From contig NZ_CP089848.1 in NCBI RefSeq assembly GCF_021266465.1, forward strand, positions 3,844,001 through 3,908,000: a stretch of 64,000 nt of DNA, in the 5' to 3' direction. The position numbers were made by a program, and so were the translations under genes. The notes beneath the pieces are model-generated. The model did not search any database and had not been told where the DNA came from. It saw nothing but the letters and a program-made list of their open reading frames with translations. The stretch is from Paralcaligenes sp. KSB-10. GTDB taxonomy: Bacteria > Pseudomonadota > Gammaproteobacteria > Burkholderiales > Burkholderiaceae_B. Numbering within the stretch: position 1 is the first letter of the stretch; each line of letters begins with the position of its first letter. Positions 35,507 through 44,939 of the stretch are shown here, in pieces.

Positions 35507-36607
35507 TTAGTTGCGGATGTCCTGAATGAACCATTCAAGCGGCAGCTCCGTGCCCAGCCCCTGTTCCTTGGCCTTGCGGTAAACCAGCCCGCCCACGGAT
35601 GAAAATTGAACCCCCCAGTTGCCAACCGTGTAGTAGAAGGTAATCTGGTCGTCGCTGACTCTGCCAGGCGCCTTGCCGGAAATCACGTCGGTATAGATGG
35701 GCCAGTTTTCTGTCTGGATGCGCTGGTGCCTGGCTTTGGGCAGGCGCATCTGCTCTTCTTCGGAGCCGGCCACATACGCACCCGGGCTGCCGGAAATTCC
35801 CTTCCTGAAACGCTCGGTTTCGGGCATGGGCAAATCTTCCCGGCCTTGCTGTATCTTTACATCGAAGCGATCGACGATTTCCTGGTTGAGTTCGCGAGGC
35901 GCCAGTGCCACCACATGCATGCCGGGTTCCAGCCACGCGGCTTCTATGACCGGGGTCATGCTGTCGGTACAGGTTGCGACAATGTCGGCGCCTTGCACTG
36001 CGGTGCGCGCCGAATCCATGGGCACAACCTCGATGCCGGAATGCTCGGACATCTCTTTTGCAAAGCGCAGGCAATTGGCGCGGGTGCGACTGTAGACGCG
36101 GACGCGTTTGATATCGCGCACAGCCGTGATCGCCTGGAAAAATGTGCGGGCCATACCGCCCGAACCGATGATGCACAGTTCGCGCGAGGATTCTCGTGAC
36201 AGGAGCCGCGTGCCGATTCCCGCCGCTCCCCCCACCCGCATATGCTGCAAGTGGCCGTCGTTGAGCAATGCCAGCGGCGCGCCGTTTCCAGTACTGAACA
36301 GGAACACCAGCCCACAATAGGTTCCGGGCTCGATGCAGAATTTCTGCTCGCTGCCCGCCTTGCCTTCCGCCTTGGGCCAGACAAGGATGTCGGATTTGAG
36401 CCGCACGGCAAGTATGCCGTCGCTGGTGCCTTCCACGGAGCCATAGCGATAGTAGCCATTGTCCTGATCGCAGGGAACATACATATCGATACGTGGGCGG
36501 CCAATTGCCCCGCCTGTAAGCAGCGATGCGAACGCAGCCTCCTGAGCGGCAATGCAGTCGCTCATGTTCAGCACACGTTCAACAACCTTGTTGTCGATCA
36601 AAAGCAC
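35507..36607 (-). CDS. Ornithine cyclodeaminase / mu-crystallin family protein
   Basis: 366 residues from a GTG at 36607, preceded by AAAGGAG. The OCD-family Rossmann fold is seen in LCIIGSGGMARTFFQAI and VRVYSRTRANCLRFAKEM, with VATCTDSMTPVI and HVVALAPRE after it. Members act as NAD(P)-dependent deaminases, imino-acid reductases or dehydrogenases; which one this is cannot be told. At about 366 residues it is longer than typical OCD (about 315-350). It is divergent from the Bug-4 operon. Confidence 0.85.
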   Translation of the reverse strand: MLLIDNKVVERVLNMSDCIAAQEAAFASLLTGGAIGRPRIDMYVPCDQDNGYYRYGSVEGTSDGILAVRLKSDILVWPKAEGKAGSEQKFCIEPGTYCGLVFLFSTGNGAPLALLNDGHLQHMRVGGAAGIGTRLLSRESSRELCIIGSGGMARTFFQAITAVRDIKRVRVYSRTRANCLRFAKEMSEHSGIEVVPMDSARTAVQGADIVATCTDSMTPVIEAAWLEPGMHVVALAPRELNQEIVDRFDVKIQQGREDLPMPETERFRKGISGSPGAYVAGSEEEQMRLPKARHQRIQTENWPIYTDVISGKAPGRVSDDQITFYYTVGNWGVQFSSVGGLVYRKAKEQGLGTELPLEWFIQDIRN

Positions 36608-36820
36608 TTTTTTCTCCTTTTTGGGCGGATCGGGGCAATTGGCATTCCGTCTCGGATTGCATGGCGAAAATTCACGGCATTGCACTCGCTACTTTAGTTC
36701 AAACGGTACATAAAGGAGTACACTTTTCAGGCTGTTTTATAAAATAAAAACGAAGCCCGCAACGTCCTCAGAATGGCACAACGATTTGCGTCGGAATGCG
36801 AGGCGGCAAAGGAGATAGGC

Positions 36821-37789
36821 ATGAAATGGCTTGGTCGTGTGGCAATCTTTACCGCATTGGTTCTGGGCCCCTTCAGCCCATCATTCGCAGATCAATATCC
36901 CAGCAGGCCGATCCGCCTCATTGCTCCCTATGCGCCGGGTGGCGGCGTCGACATCATGGCTCGACTGGTCGCGCAGTATCTATCCCAGACGATAGGCCAG
37001 TCGGTGGTGGTGGAAAACCGGCCGGGCGCGGGCGGCGTGGCCGGCACTGAAGCGGTCGTGAACTCGGCTGCCGATGGCTACACGCTCATACTGGCATCCT
37101 CCTCGCCTATCGTCGTCGCGCCTTATCTGATGAAAAAGCTCAGCTACGATCCGCTGAAAGATTTGGCCCCGATTACGCTGATCGCAAATATTCCGGCTAT
37201 CTTGCTCGTCAAGCCCTCATCGAAGATCAACACCATTCAGCAGCTTATCGCGATGGCCAAGGCCGAACCGGGGAAACTGACCTTTTCGTCGTCCGGCATC
37301 GGCGGTACTGCGCACTTGGCGGCGCAGATGCTGAAGATCATGGCGGGAGTCAATATGCTGCACGTCCCGTACAAGGGAACAGGGCCGGCAATCCTGGCCG
37401 TCATGAGTGGTGAAGTAACCATGACCTTTTCCGATGTGATCTCCGGAATGCCGTACGTCAAGAGCGGCCAGCTCAAGGCAGTCGCCATAACCACGCCGGA
37501 ACGGTCGCCGGAGCTGCCCAAGCTGCCTTCGATCGCCGATGTTCTGCCCGGATACTCGGCCACCGTATGGTACGGCGTCTTTGCGCCGGCGAAAACGCCC
37601 AAGCCCATTATCGATATATTGAATAAAGCCTTGGTGAAAGCCGTGCATTCGCCCGGCATGACAAAGACACTGAACAATGAAGGCGTTACCCCCATTGGCG
37701 ATACTCCGGCTGAGTTCGCCCAGTTCGTGCGGGCGGACGGCGCCCGCTGGTCGAAGATTATTCGCGAATCGGGGATGAAACCCGAGTAG
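36821..37789 (+). CDS. Bug/TctC-family periplasmic solute-binding receptor (4)
   Basis: 322 residues from the ATG at 36821, with AAAGGAGATA upstream. The signal peptide ends at PSFA-DQYPSRP. Motifs are LIAPYAPGGGVDIMARLVAQ, AADGYTLILASSS, HVPYKGTGPAIL and LPKLPSIADVLPG. It is followed 56 bp later by a D-2-hydroxyacid dehydrogenase, so its ligand may be, or be converted to, a 2-hydroxy acid (inference). Confidence 0.92.
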   Translation: MKWLGRVAIFTALVLGPFSPSFADQYPSRPIRLIAPYAPGGGVDIMARLVAQYLSQTIGQSVVVENRPGAGGVAGTEAVVNSAADGYTLILASSSPIVVAPYLMKKLSYDPLKDLAPITLIANIPAILLVKPSSKINTIQQLIAMAKAEPGKLTFSSSGIGGTAHLAAQMLKIMAGVNMLHVPYKGTGPAILAVMSGEVTMTFSDVISGMPYVKSGQLKAVAITTPERSPELPKLPSIADVLPGYSATVWYGVFAPAKTPKPIIDILNKALVKAVHSPGMTKTLNNEGVTPIGDTPAEFAQFVRADGARWSKIIRESGMKPE

Positions 37790-37845
37790 ATCCTTTCTTA
37801 CTGAAACCCGCACCCCTTACGGGTGCCATCAATCCGGGCCACACC

Positions 37846-38805
37846 ATGAAAATAGCTGTACTCGACGATTACCTGCAAGCCGCCCAAAACGGCATAGACT
37901 GGGCTGCGCTGGGCAACGACGCCGCGCTGACTGTATTTACCGAACTCTTGCCCGCCGGGCTGGAAGAGCGGGCGGCCGCGCTGGCGGGGTTCGAGGTCAT
38001 CGTTGCGATGCGCGAACGCACTCCGTTTCCGGCCGAACTGATACGGTTGTTGCCCGAGCTGCGTTTGCTGGTTACCACGGGCATGCGCAATCTGAGCATA
38101 GACATGGCGGCGTGCACTGCGCAGGGCATTGTCGTGTGCGGTGCCCCGGGAAGTCTCCAGGCCGCCAATGCAACGGCGGAACTGGCCTGGGCGCATATTC
38201 TGGGCCTGTTCAAGAATACGGTTGCCGAAGATCAGGCCATGCGTGCCGGGCTGTGGCAAACCAGAATGCCCGCCATATTGGCCGGCAAAACCTTGGGCGT
38301 GGTGGGCCTGGGCAAGCTGGGCCAGGCCGTGGCCACGGTCGGGAAGGCATTCGGCATGGCTGTGCTGGCGTATAGCCCCAACCTGACCGATGAGCGGGCT
38401 GCGCGGGCCGGTGTGACGCGCGTCGACAAGCATGATCTGTTTCGTCAGGCCGATGTGATCAGCCTGCATCTGATCCTCAGCGACAGCACCCGGGGCCTGG
38501 TCGATGCCCAATTGCTGCAGGCCATGAAGCCGGGAGCATTCTTGGTGAACACTTCGCGTGCCGGCCTTGTCGACGCCGGCGCCTTGTATCGCATGCTGAA
38601 AGACAAACGCATAGCCGGCGCCGGGCTGGATGTCTACCCCGAAGAACCGCTGGCGGCAGACGATCCAATACGCAGGCTGGATAACGTGCTGCTTACGCCA
38701 CACTTGGGCTATGTAAACCGCGAAAACTTCGAGGCGTTTTATCAGAGCGCCGTCAAAGCCATTGCCGCGTGGGCCGGCGGGCAGGCCGTTCATGTACTGA
38801 GTTAA
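37846..38805 (+). CDS. NAD-dependent D-2-hydroxyacid dehydrogenase
   Basis: 319 residues. The NAD-binding motif GVVGLGKLGQAVA (near 150) and the catalytic triad are visible: Arg in VNTSRAGLVD, Glu in DVYPEEP and His in LTPHLGY. The family interconverts 2-oxo acids and D-2-hydroxy acids. It shares a plus-strand unit with Bug-4. Confidence 0.92.
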   Translation: MKIAVLDDYLQAAQNGIDWAALGNDAALTVFTELLPAGLEERAAALAGFEVIVAMRERTPFPAELIRLLPELRLLVTTGMRNLSIDMAACTAQGIVVCGAPGSLQAANATAELAWAHILGLFKNTVAEDQAMRAGLWQTRMPAILAGKTLGVVGLGKLGQAVATVGKAFGMAVLAYSPNLTDERAARAGVTRVDKHDLFRQADVISLHLILSDSTRGLVDAQLLQAMKPGAFLVNTSRAGLVDAGALYRMLKDKRIAGAGLDVYPEEPLAADDPIRRLDNVLLTPHLGYVNRENFEAFYQSAVKAIAAWAGGQAVHVLS

Positions 38806-38970
38806 GGCCGTCGCCCGGCTTGGCGATGGCCGGCCGGGCCAAACGGGCAGCAAGGGATTGTCAGCTTGATGTCAGTAAAACTTTACTTTTTTTAATACCA
38901 TCATTTGACTGGCGGGCTTATTATTCCACGTGCATCGATACCTTTCTTTCAACCATCAGGAGAAAAAACA

Positions 38971-39225
38971 ATGGTGCACTATATCTGGATGTTCGTGGTC
39001 GGTATTGTGGTCGGCTTGATAGCGCGTGTTGTCGTCCCCGGAAGTGAGCATATGGGCCTTGTGCTAACAGGTATTTTGGGCATTGTGGGGTCTTTTGTCG
39101 GTGGCTTCATCAGCCGCTTGTTCAGCCAGCCTGCCGAAGGTTCTTCTTTCCATCCGGCGGGTTTTATTTTGTCTGTGATCGGCGCGATTATCGTGCTGTT
39201 CATTTATACGCACTTTGTCCATTAG
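38971..39225 (+). CDS. GlsB/YeaQ/YmgE-family small membrane stress protein
   Basis: 84 residues from the ATG at 38971, after AGGAGAAA. Three hydrophobic segments (about 4-20, 28-45 and 63-80) with glycine-rich ends (GLIARVVVPGSEHMG, GILGIVGSFVGG, LSVIGAIIVLFIY) define the transglycosylase-associated (YeaQ) family. These are inner-membrane proteins often induced by stress, with no known biochemical role. It stands alone between two catabolic units. Confidence 0.9.
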   Translation: MVHYIWMFVVGIVVGLIARVVVPGSEHMGLVLTGILGIVGSFVGGFISRLFSQPAEGSSFHPAGFILSVIGAIIVLFIYTHFVH

Positions 39226-39364
39226 AAGTCGGGTGCTACACCGTGTTGCAATTTAAACGTAGTTGAGCTTCTTTGGTAACACGGCAAGGCGCGCCTTACG
39301 ATACGATATGCGTGGTCGTTTCGACCAACGAGAGCACCATCAATTTTCTGGAAGGCTATAAAAC

Positions 39365-39847
39365 ATGAATACATTTCTGAAAACCTGTGCCATGGCTGCC
39401 GGGGTCTTGACTGCAGCAACAATCGGCTTCTCGTCCACCTCCATGGCGGCTACCACCCAGGCGGCGGCTACGAGCACGGAGACCGTCACCGCCACTTGCA
39501 AAGACGGCACCCCTTTTACCGGCACGTCCAAGAAAGGCGCATGCCGCGGCCATAAGGGCGTCAAAGAGTGGGGCGCCGCAGCACCGGCCGCAGCGGGTGC
39601 TGCCGCTGCCACCGCCGCAACAGCGCCTGCCGCAGCTCCAAAAGCGCCCACGGCCGCCAGCAAGACCATGCCCACTACAGCTGCCGCGGGCGGCGGGGCC
39701 GGTAAAGTCTGGGTCAACAGCAGCAGCAAGGTTTACCATTGCGCGGGCAGCAAATGGTATGGGAAGACCAAGGCGGGCGAATACATGACCGAAGCCCAGG
39801 CCAAGGCCCAGGGCAATCACGCCGACCACGGCAAGGCATGTTCCTGA
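39365..39847 (+). CDS. Secreted DUF3761-like protein with Ala-rich linker
   Basis: 160 residues. The signal peptide (MNTFLKTCAMAAGVLTAATIGFSSTSMA-A) directs export. A Cys-containing block, TATCKDGTPFTGTSKKGACRGHKGVKEW (about residues 41-68), matches the DUF3761 pattern. After an Ala/Pro/Thr-rich linker (about 70-110) comes a basic C-terminal module, VWVNSSSKVYHCAGSKWYGK...EYMTEAQAKAQG, ending HGKAC. Two small Cys modules tied by a flexible linker suggest a periplasmic or cell-surface protein of unknown role. A perfect 13-bp hairpin follows it. Confidence 0.82.
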   Translation: MNTFLKTCAMAAGVLTAATIGFSSTSMAATTQAAATSTETVTATCKDGTPFTGTSKKGACRGHKGVKEWGAAAPAAAGAAAATAATAPAAAPKAPTAASKTMPTTAAAGGGAGKVWVNSSSKVYHCAGSKWYGKTKAGEYMTEAQAKAQGNHADHGKACS

Positions 39848-39867
39848 TTCCTTGGGTTCATGGTTAG

Positions 39868-39895
39868 ACAAGGGGCGCACAAGTGCGCCCCTTGT
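39868..39895. terminator. Perfect 13-bp hairpin downstream of the DUF3761 gene
   Basis: ACAAGGGGCGCAC and GTGCGCCCCTTGT are exact complements with only AA between them, 20 bp after the stop. Downstream bases (CATATT) are only mildly T-rich, but the stem strength and position fit a transcription end. Confidence 0.65.
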
Positions 39896-40115
39896 CATAT
39901 TAGGCGCCCATTGGCGTCGTATCCGCGGCGGACAGGCACAAGGCGCCCGCCTCTATGCGAACCCATGAGCAGCTACGAAGCCAGCTTTACGCTACAGTCT
40001 TTTGACTTCCGCGACCGTATCTACGAAACCGCCGAGCCTGTAAACTGCGAAGTTGACTACCCCGTGCGCGCCGCTTTGGGCGCCGGCCAATTATTCTGCT
40101 AAACGGAGACCAATT

Positions 40116-41096
40116 TTGAAAAGGTATTGTGTCGGTATTTTGCAGGGCGTTGTTCTCGGTGCCTTGCTGCTTAACGCAGGCGTTGCATTGGCCAAGGATT
40201 ATCCTTCGCGGCCCATAACTTTGGTTGTTCCATATCCGGCCGGCGGTGGCGGAGACACTTTGGGTCGCCTGATAGCCAAGGGCCTGGGCGACCAGCTGGG
40301 TGTATCGGTTATCGTGGAAAACAAGGCGGGCGCCGGCACGATCATAGGGGCTGGATACGTTGCGCATGCCGCCCCCAATGGTTATACGCTGCTGGTAAGT
40401 TCAGGCTCGACCTTTACCGTCAATCCCGCCATACACGACAAATTACCTTACGATTCAAGCAAGAGTTTTGAACCGGTCGGCATTTTTGGCCGAACCGCGC
40501 TGATATTGCTCGCCAACCCCAAGGTTCCCGTCAACAACCTGAAAGAACTGGTTGTGGCGGTCAAGGCCACGCCCGACAAATATTCGTTTGGCACTTTCGG
40601 CACGGGTACGACTTCCCATTTTGCCGGAGAGCTGATCATGAACGCTTGCGGCATTACGATGCAGCAAGTGCCCTACAAGGGCAGCTCGCCCGAAATGTCC
40701 GATCTGATCGGTGGACAGATTCCGTTTTCAGTCGATACCGTGTCGGCTGCCTTGCCGCAAATCAAGGCGGGCAAGGTGAAAGGCATCGCGGTTACGTCAG
40801 GCAAGCGTTCGCCCTTCCTGCCCGATGTACCTACTGTAGGCGAAAGCGGGTGCGCTCCAACCAATATGGATACCTGGATAGCCATGGTGGCTCCCAAGGG
40901 CTTGCCGGCCGACGTCAAGGCCCGGCTCGACACCGCGGCATCGAAAATCTTCGACGATCCGGGATTGCGCAGCAAGTTTCTTGCGGTCGGCACCGAGCCG
41001 GCCTACAGCTCTTCGGCGCAGCTTGCCGAGTTGATCAAAAGCGAGAGCCTGCAAATGAAGGATCTGGCCAAAAAAGCGCATATCAAGGTAGAGTAA
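40116..41096 (+). CDS. Bug/TctC-family periplasmic solute-binding receptor (5)
   Basis: 326 residues from a TTG at 40116, chosen because ACGGAGAC lies at Shine-Dalgarno distance and the signal peptide LKRYCVGILQGVVLGALLLNAGVALA-KDYPSRP then begins normally. Motifs are LVVPYPAGGGGDTLGRL, APNGYTLLVSSG, QQVPYKGSSPEM (the usual H replaced by Q) and LPDVPTVGESG. It is followed 58 bp later by an amidase, so an amide or the corresponding acid is a possible ligand. Confidence 0.9.
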   Translation: MKRYCVGILQGVVLGALLLNAGVALAKDYPSRPITLVVPYPAGGGGDTLGRLIAKGLGDQLGVSVIVENKAGAGTIIGAGYVAHAAPNGYTLLVSSGSTFTVNPAIHDKLPYDSSKSFEPVGIFGRTALILLANPKVPVNNLKELVVAVKATPDKYSFGTFGTGTTSHFAGELIMNACGITMQQVPYKGSSPEMSDLIGGQIPFSVDTVSAALPQIKAGKVKGIAVTSGKRSPFLPDVPTVGESGCAPTNMDTWIAMVAPKGLPADVKARLDTAASKIFDDPGLRSKFLAVGTEPAYSSSAQLAELIKSESLQMKDLAKKAHIKVE

Positions 41097-41154
41097 GCGC
41101 CGATCCGGCATTGCCGGCTTCCGTTATATCCCATCATTTCAGGATCATCGAACC

Positions 41155-42681
41155 ATGAGCAACAATCACACATTGGTGAGCAAGTCGGCGAATGAGCTGC
41201 GTCGCCTGATAGGCAGCAAGGAAATTTCCCCGGTGGAATTGCTGGAAGCCTGCATTGCCAGAATCGAAGCGATCAATCCATTTGTCAATGCGGTTACCGC
41301 CACGTGCTACGAGCGTGCCAGAAAAGAAGCCAAGGCGGCCGAGGCAAAGGCGCTCAAGGGTGAAAAGCTTGGTCTGCTGCATGGCTTGCCCATGGGGGTT
41401 AAAGATCTGGAGGCGACTGCAGGCTTGTTGACTACCTATGGCTCGCCCTTGTTCCGCGGCAATGTACCCATCGCCGACAATGTGCTGGTGTCGAGGCTGC
41501 GCGCGGCAGGCGCCATTGTGGTGGGCAAGACCAATGTGCCTGAAATGGGTGCGGGCGCGAATACGCGCAACGCGGTTTGGGGCGCCACGGGCAACCCATT
41601 CAACACAAGTTTGAATGCGGGCGGTTCTTCAGGCGGTTCCGCGGCCGCCCTGGCTTGCGACATGTTGCCGGTTTGTACCGGTTCCGATACCGGTGGGTCC
41701 TTGCGGATCCCGGCGGCAAAATGCGGCGTGGTCGGATTCCGGCCATCGCCCGGGTTGGTGCCGAATTCTCGCCGGCTGCTGGGCTGGACTCCGCTATCGG
41801 TGGTGGGCCCCATGGGCCGCAGTGTCGATGAAGCGTGCCTGCAACTGGCGGCGACCGCCGGCGTTTCGGAGAGCGACCCGCTGAGCTATGAACTCGATCC
41901 GCTCGCATTCATCGGCTTGCCCGAGGTGGATCTTGGTGCGTTGAAGGTGGGCTGGACCGCGGATTTTGGCTGTTGCACCGTCGACAAGGACATACGCCGT
42001 GTCTTCGAGAAAAAAATCGGCGCCATGAAGCATCTTTTCAAGCAATGCGACGAGCTGCGGTTCGACCTGGGCGACGTGCATCGCTGCTTCGATGTACTGC
42101 GCGCCGAAAGCTTTGTGGCCGGGTTTCAAGACGCATACGACAAAGATCCGGCCAGCCTGGGCCCCAATACCCGGGCCAACTACGAGATGGGCGCGGCGAT
42201 GTCTCTGCTCGACAGCGCCTGGGCACAGAAAGAACAAACGCGAATCCTGAACCGCTTCCAGGACACGTTCTCTGGCTACGACATCATTCTTTCGCCTACA
42301 ACACCGGTGACGCCATTTCCCTGGACCATTTTGTATGCGGAGACGGTCAACGGCGAGCAGCAGCAAAATTATTATCGCTGGCTGGCGCTTACGTATGCCG
42401 TGACCCTGACTGCGCTGCCTTCCTTGAGCCTGCCCTGTGGCGTCGATCATGCGGGCATGCCGTTTGGCTTGCAGGTGGTGGGCAAATTCCGTCGCGACGC
42501 CTTTGTTCTCGGGGCCAGCAGGGCCATGGAAAAGGCTTTCGCCGGCCACGACGAATTGCGCCGGCCTGTTCCCGATACAAGCCGGCTCACGCATTCGGTG
42601 CCCGATCTGAAATCGATCGTCACCGCGCCGCCGATCGAAGGCCGTGTGGCAGGTTCTGCAGGTTCAGTCGCCGCCGTTTAG
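41155..42681 (+). CDS. Amidase-signature family amidohydrolase
   Basis: 508 residues. The Ser-cisSer-Lys triad is visible: Lys83 in MGVKDLE, the Ser pair in GGSSGGSAAA (from Gly156) and the nucleophile Ser in TGSDTGGSLRIPAA. It hydrolyses amides to acid and ammonia; the substrate is unknown. It lies between Bug-5 and the FAH-family gene on the same strand. It resembles free-standing aliphatic or aryl amidases rather than GatA, because no GatB/GatC neighbours are present. Confidence 0.9.
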   Translation: MSNNHTLVSKSANELRRLIGSKEISPVELLEACIARIEAINPFVNAVTATCYERARKEAKAAEAKALKGEKLGLLHGLPMGVKDLEATAGLLTTYGSPLFRGNVPIADNVLVSRLRAAGAIVVGKTNVPEMGAGANTRNAVWGATGNPFNTSLNAGGSSGGSAAALACDMLPVCTGSDTGGSLRIPAAKCGVVGFRPSPGLVPNSRRLLGWTPLSVVGPMGRSVDEACLQLAATAGVSESDPLSYELDPLAFIGLPEVDLGALKVGWTADFGCCTVDKDIRRVFEKKIGAMKHLFKQCDELRFDLGDVHRCFDVLRAESFVAGFQDAYDKDPASLGPNTRANYEMGAAMSLLDSAWAQKEQTRILNRFQDTFSGYDIILSPTTPVTPFPWTILYAETVNGEQQQNYYRWLALTYAVTLTALPSLSLPCGVDHAGMPFGLQVVGKFRRDAFVLGASRAMEKAFAGHDELRRPVPDTSRLTHSVPDLKSIVTAPPIEGRVAGSAGSVAAV

Positions 42682-42779
42682 GCCGCGGGCCGCGGGCTCC
42701 GCATTCGCCCAGCCACATCTTGGCAGGGAAGCTGTAGTACTCTGCTGTTTTCGTGTTGTTGAACATCCTTGCTTTGGCC

Positions 42780-43955
42780 ATGAAACAATTTTCCGTGCAT
42801 GAATTGCTGCCTGCCGATGCCGACCGGGCTACCCTGGTAGGGCGAGTCTGGCGCGATGGACCGATACCTGGGCCATCGGTGATTGCCGTGCGCGACGGAG
42901 ACGTCTTCGACATCAGCTCGCACGCGCCGACCATGGCCGACTTGCTTGATCGGGACGATGCGGTCGCCGTGGCCCGATCCGCCTCGGGAGAGTTCCTGGG
43001 GCCGATTGCGGCATTGCTGGGCACGGAAAGCGGCCGCGGCCTTTCTTTGCTGGCACCCTGCGACGTACAGGCTATCAAAGCCTGCGGCGTCACGTTCGCG
43101 GTCAGTTTGCTGGAGCGTGTGATCGAAGAGCAAGCCCGCGGCAATGCCGCCGATGCTGCTGAAATCCGTGCGCGAATCCAGGAATTGATCGGCGGCGATT
43201 TATCGCGTATCAAGCCGGGTTCGGCCAAGGCTCAGGCGCTCAAGGAAGAACTGCAGCGCCGCAATGCCTGGTCGCAATACATGGAAGTCGGAATTGGGCC
43301 CTACGCGGAAGTGTTCAGCAAATCGCAGCCGATGTCGGCGGTGGGGTTTGGCGCGCAGGTTGGTCTGCTGCCGGATTCCAGCTGGAATAATCCGGAACCC
43401 GAGATCGTGCTGGCCGTCGACCAGCATGGCCGCGTGGTTGGGGCTGCCCTGGGCAACGATGTCAATCTGCGCGATATCGAGGGGCGCAGCGCGCTTCTGC
43501 TGGGCAAGGCGAAAGACAATAATGCGTCGTGCGCGATCGGGCCCTTCATCCGATTGTTCGACGACCATTTTTCGATTGATACGGTGCGCGAGGCCCGGGT
43601 ATCGCTGCTGATCGAAGGTGAGAGCGACGGCTTCGTGCTGGAGGGGATCAGCGATATGCGGGAAATCAGCCGCGACCCGCTGGATCTCGTGCAACAAACT
43701 TGCGGGGCGCATCATCAGTATCCCGACGGCTTCATGCTGTTCCTGGGCACCATGTTTTCGCCGATCAAGGATCGGGCCGCCGTTGGCAGCGGATTCACCC
43801 ATCGCTTGGGCGACCGCGTCACGATTGCCACCTCGTCGCTCGGCTCGCTGGTCAATACGGTGCAACTGTCCACCACCATTGCGCCATGGAATTTCGGCGT
43901 AAGGGCCTTGTACCGCAATCTGGCGGCACGCGGCCTGATTCAGGCGCCTGCCTGA
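42780..43955 (+). CDS. Fumarylacetoacetate hydrolase family protein
   Basis: 391 residues from the ATG at 42780 (an upstream GTG at 42753 is possible). The FAH C-terminal fold is seen in NNPEPEIVLAVDQHGRVVGAALGNDVNLRDIEGRS, which carries the Glu/Glu/Asp metal ligands, followed by LLGKAKDNNASCAIGPFI. The long N-terminal region (SLLAPCDVQAIKACGVTFAVSLLERVIEEQARG) resembles sugar-acid-associated FAH proteins that dehydrate or cleave 2-keto-3-deoxy acids. A role with the downstream UxaA-family and DapA-family enzymes is possible but unproven. Confidence 0.85.
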   Translation: MKQFSVHELLPADADRATLVGRVWRDGPIPGPSVIAVRDGDVFDISSHAPTMADLLDRDDAVAVARSASGEFLGPIAALLGTESGRGLSLLAPCDVQAIKACGVTFAVSLLERVIEEQARGNAADAAEIRARIQELIGGDLSRIKPGSAKAQALKEELQRRNAWSQYMEVGIGPYAEVFSKSQPMSAVGFGAQVGLLPDSSWNNPEPEIVLAVDQHGRVVGAALGNDVNLRDIEGRSALLLGKAKDNNASCAIGPFIRLFDDHFSIDTVREARVSLLIEGESDGFVLEGISDMREISRDPLDLVQQTCGAHHQYPDGFMLFLGTMFSPIKDRAAVGSGFTHRLGDRVTIATSSLGSLVNTVQLSTTIAPWNFGVRALYRNLAARGLIQAPA

Positions 43956-44233
43956 CGCGAAACTCGCACGTTTGCGCGGCTTCCTACAGTAAAAGCAATA
44001 AGTATTAGTACTAGGAAAGCAAAGCCTCGCCTGTCTGATCCTATGGTTAACCCTTGGTTCAGGGGTGGAAAATTAGCTATCAGCATTCGGCTCACTGGCA
44101 CATTATCAGACATTCCAAAAAGCGAACGCAGATTGGGAATTATTCAATAGACGGCGAGACGCCGATACGTAAAACTTGAATCGTCAGGGTAAGCAAACAG
44201 CAAGCACGATACAGGCAGCAAACGAATAAAAAT

Positions 44234-44923
44234 ATGGATTATGGTTTCGACTTCAGTTTTCTGAGCGGGTTTTGGCCTGATTTATTGAAGGGCACCTGGC
44301 TCAGCATAAAAATGTCGGCGCTTTCTTTGGTGCTCGGCTTTCTGGTGGGCGTGGCGTTGGCAGTGGCCAGGACCGAAGGCGGCAATTTCCTGAAAAAAAT
44401 CGCCGCGGCATTTGTCGATCTGATACGCAATACGCCCCTGGTCGTACAAACATTCTGGCTGTTTTTCGGCCTGGCGGCGATTCAGATACGAGTGCCGGCT
44501 TTTTACGCGGCCATCGTCGCGCTGACGATCAATACCTCCGCCTACACCTGTGAAATCGTCAGGGCAGGCATCGACTCCATCCACAAGGGGCAAAAAGAGG
44601 CCGCGGCTTGCCTGAGCCTGAGCAAAGGCCAGATTCTGGGATATATCGTTTTGCCCCAGGCGGTCGAAAAAATGTATCCGGCGCTGATCAGCCAGTTCGT
44701 GCTGATGATGCTGGCGACCTCGATCATGTCGCAGATATCGGCGCAGGAACTGACGGCGATCGGCTATCAGATTCAAAGCGAGACTTTCCGCGGTTTCGAG
44801 GTCTACCTGGTGATTGCGGTCATTTATCTATTCCTGTCGTGGTTGTTGCGGCTTGTGATGAATCTGTGCCACGACCTTGCCTTTCCCAGGAAAAAACGCA
44901 TGAACGAGAGCAGCAAGAAATGA
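44234..44923 (+). CDS. Polar amino-acid-type ABC transporter permease (1)
   Basis: 229 residues with about five transmembrane helices. The HisM/GlnP-type signatures DLIRNTPLVVQTFWLFFGL, AYTCEIVRAGIDSIHKGQKEAAACLSLS (EAA loop) and VLPQAVEKMYPALISQF are present. It forms the membrane channel with the permease at 44940, the ATPase at 45607 and the binding protein at 46440. The 278-bp stretch upstream (43956-44233) has no gene, and I see no clear promoter in it. Confidence 0.93.
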   Translation: MDYGFDFSFLSGFWPDLLKGTWLSIKMSALSLVLGFLVGVALAVARTEGGNFLKKIAAAFVDLIRNTPLVVQTFWLFFGLAAIQIRVPAFYAAIVALTINTSAYTCEIVRAGIDSIHKGQKEAAACLSLSKGQILGYIVLPQAVEKMYPALISQFVLMMLATSIMSQISAQELTAIGYQIQSETFRGFEVYLVIAVIYLFLSWLLRLVMNLCHDLAFPRKKRMNESSKK

Positions 44924-44939
44924 GCCGGGGGTACAGGTC

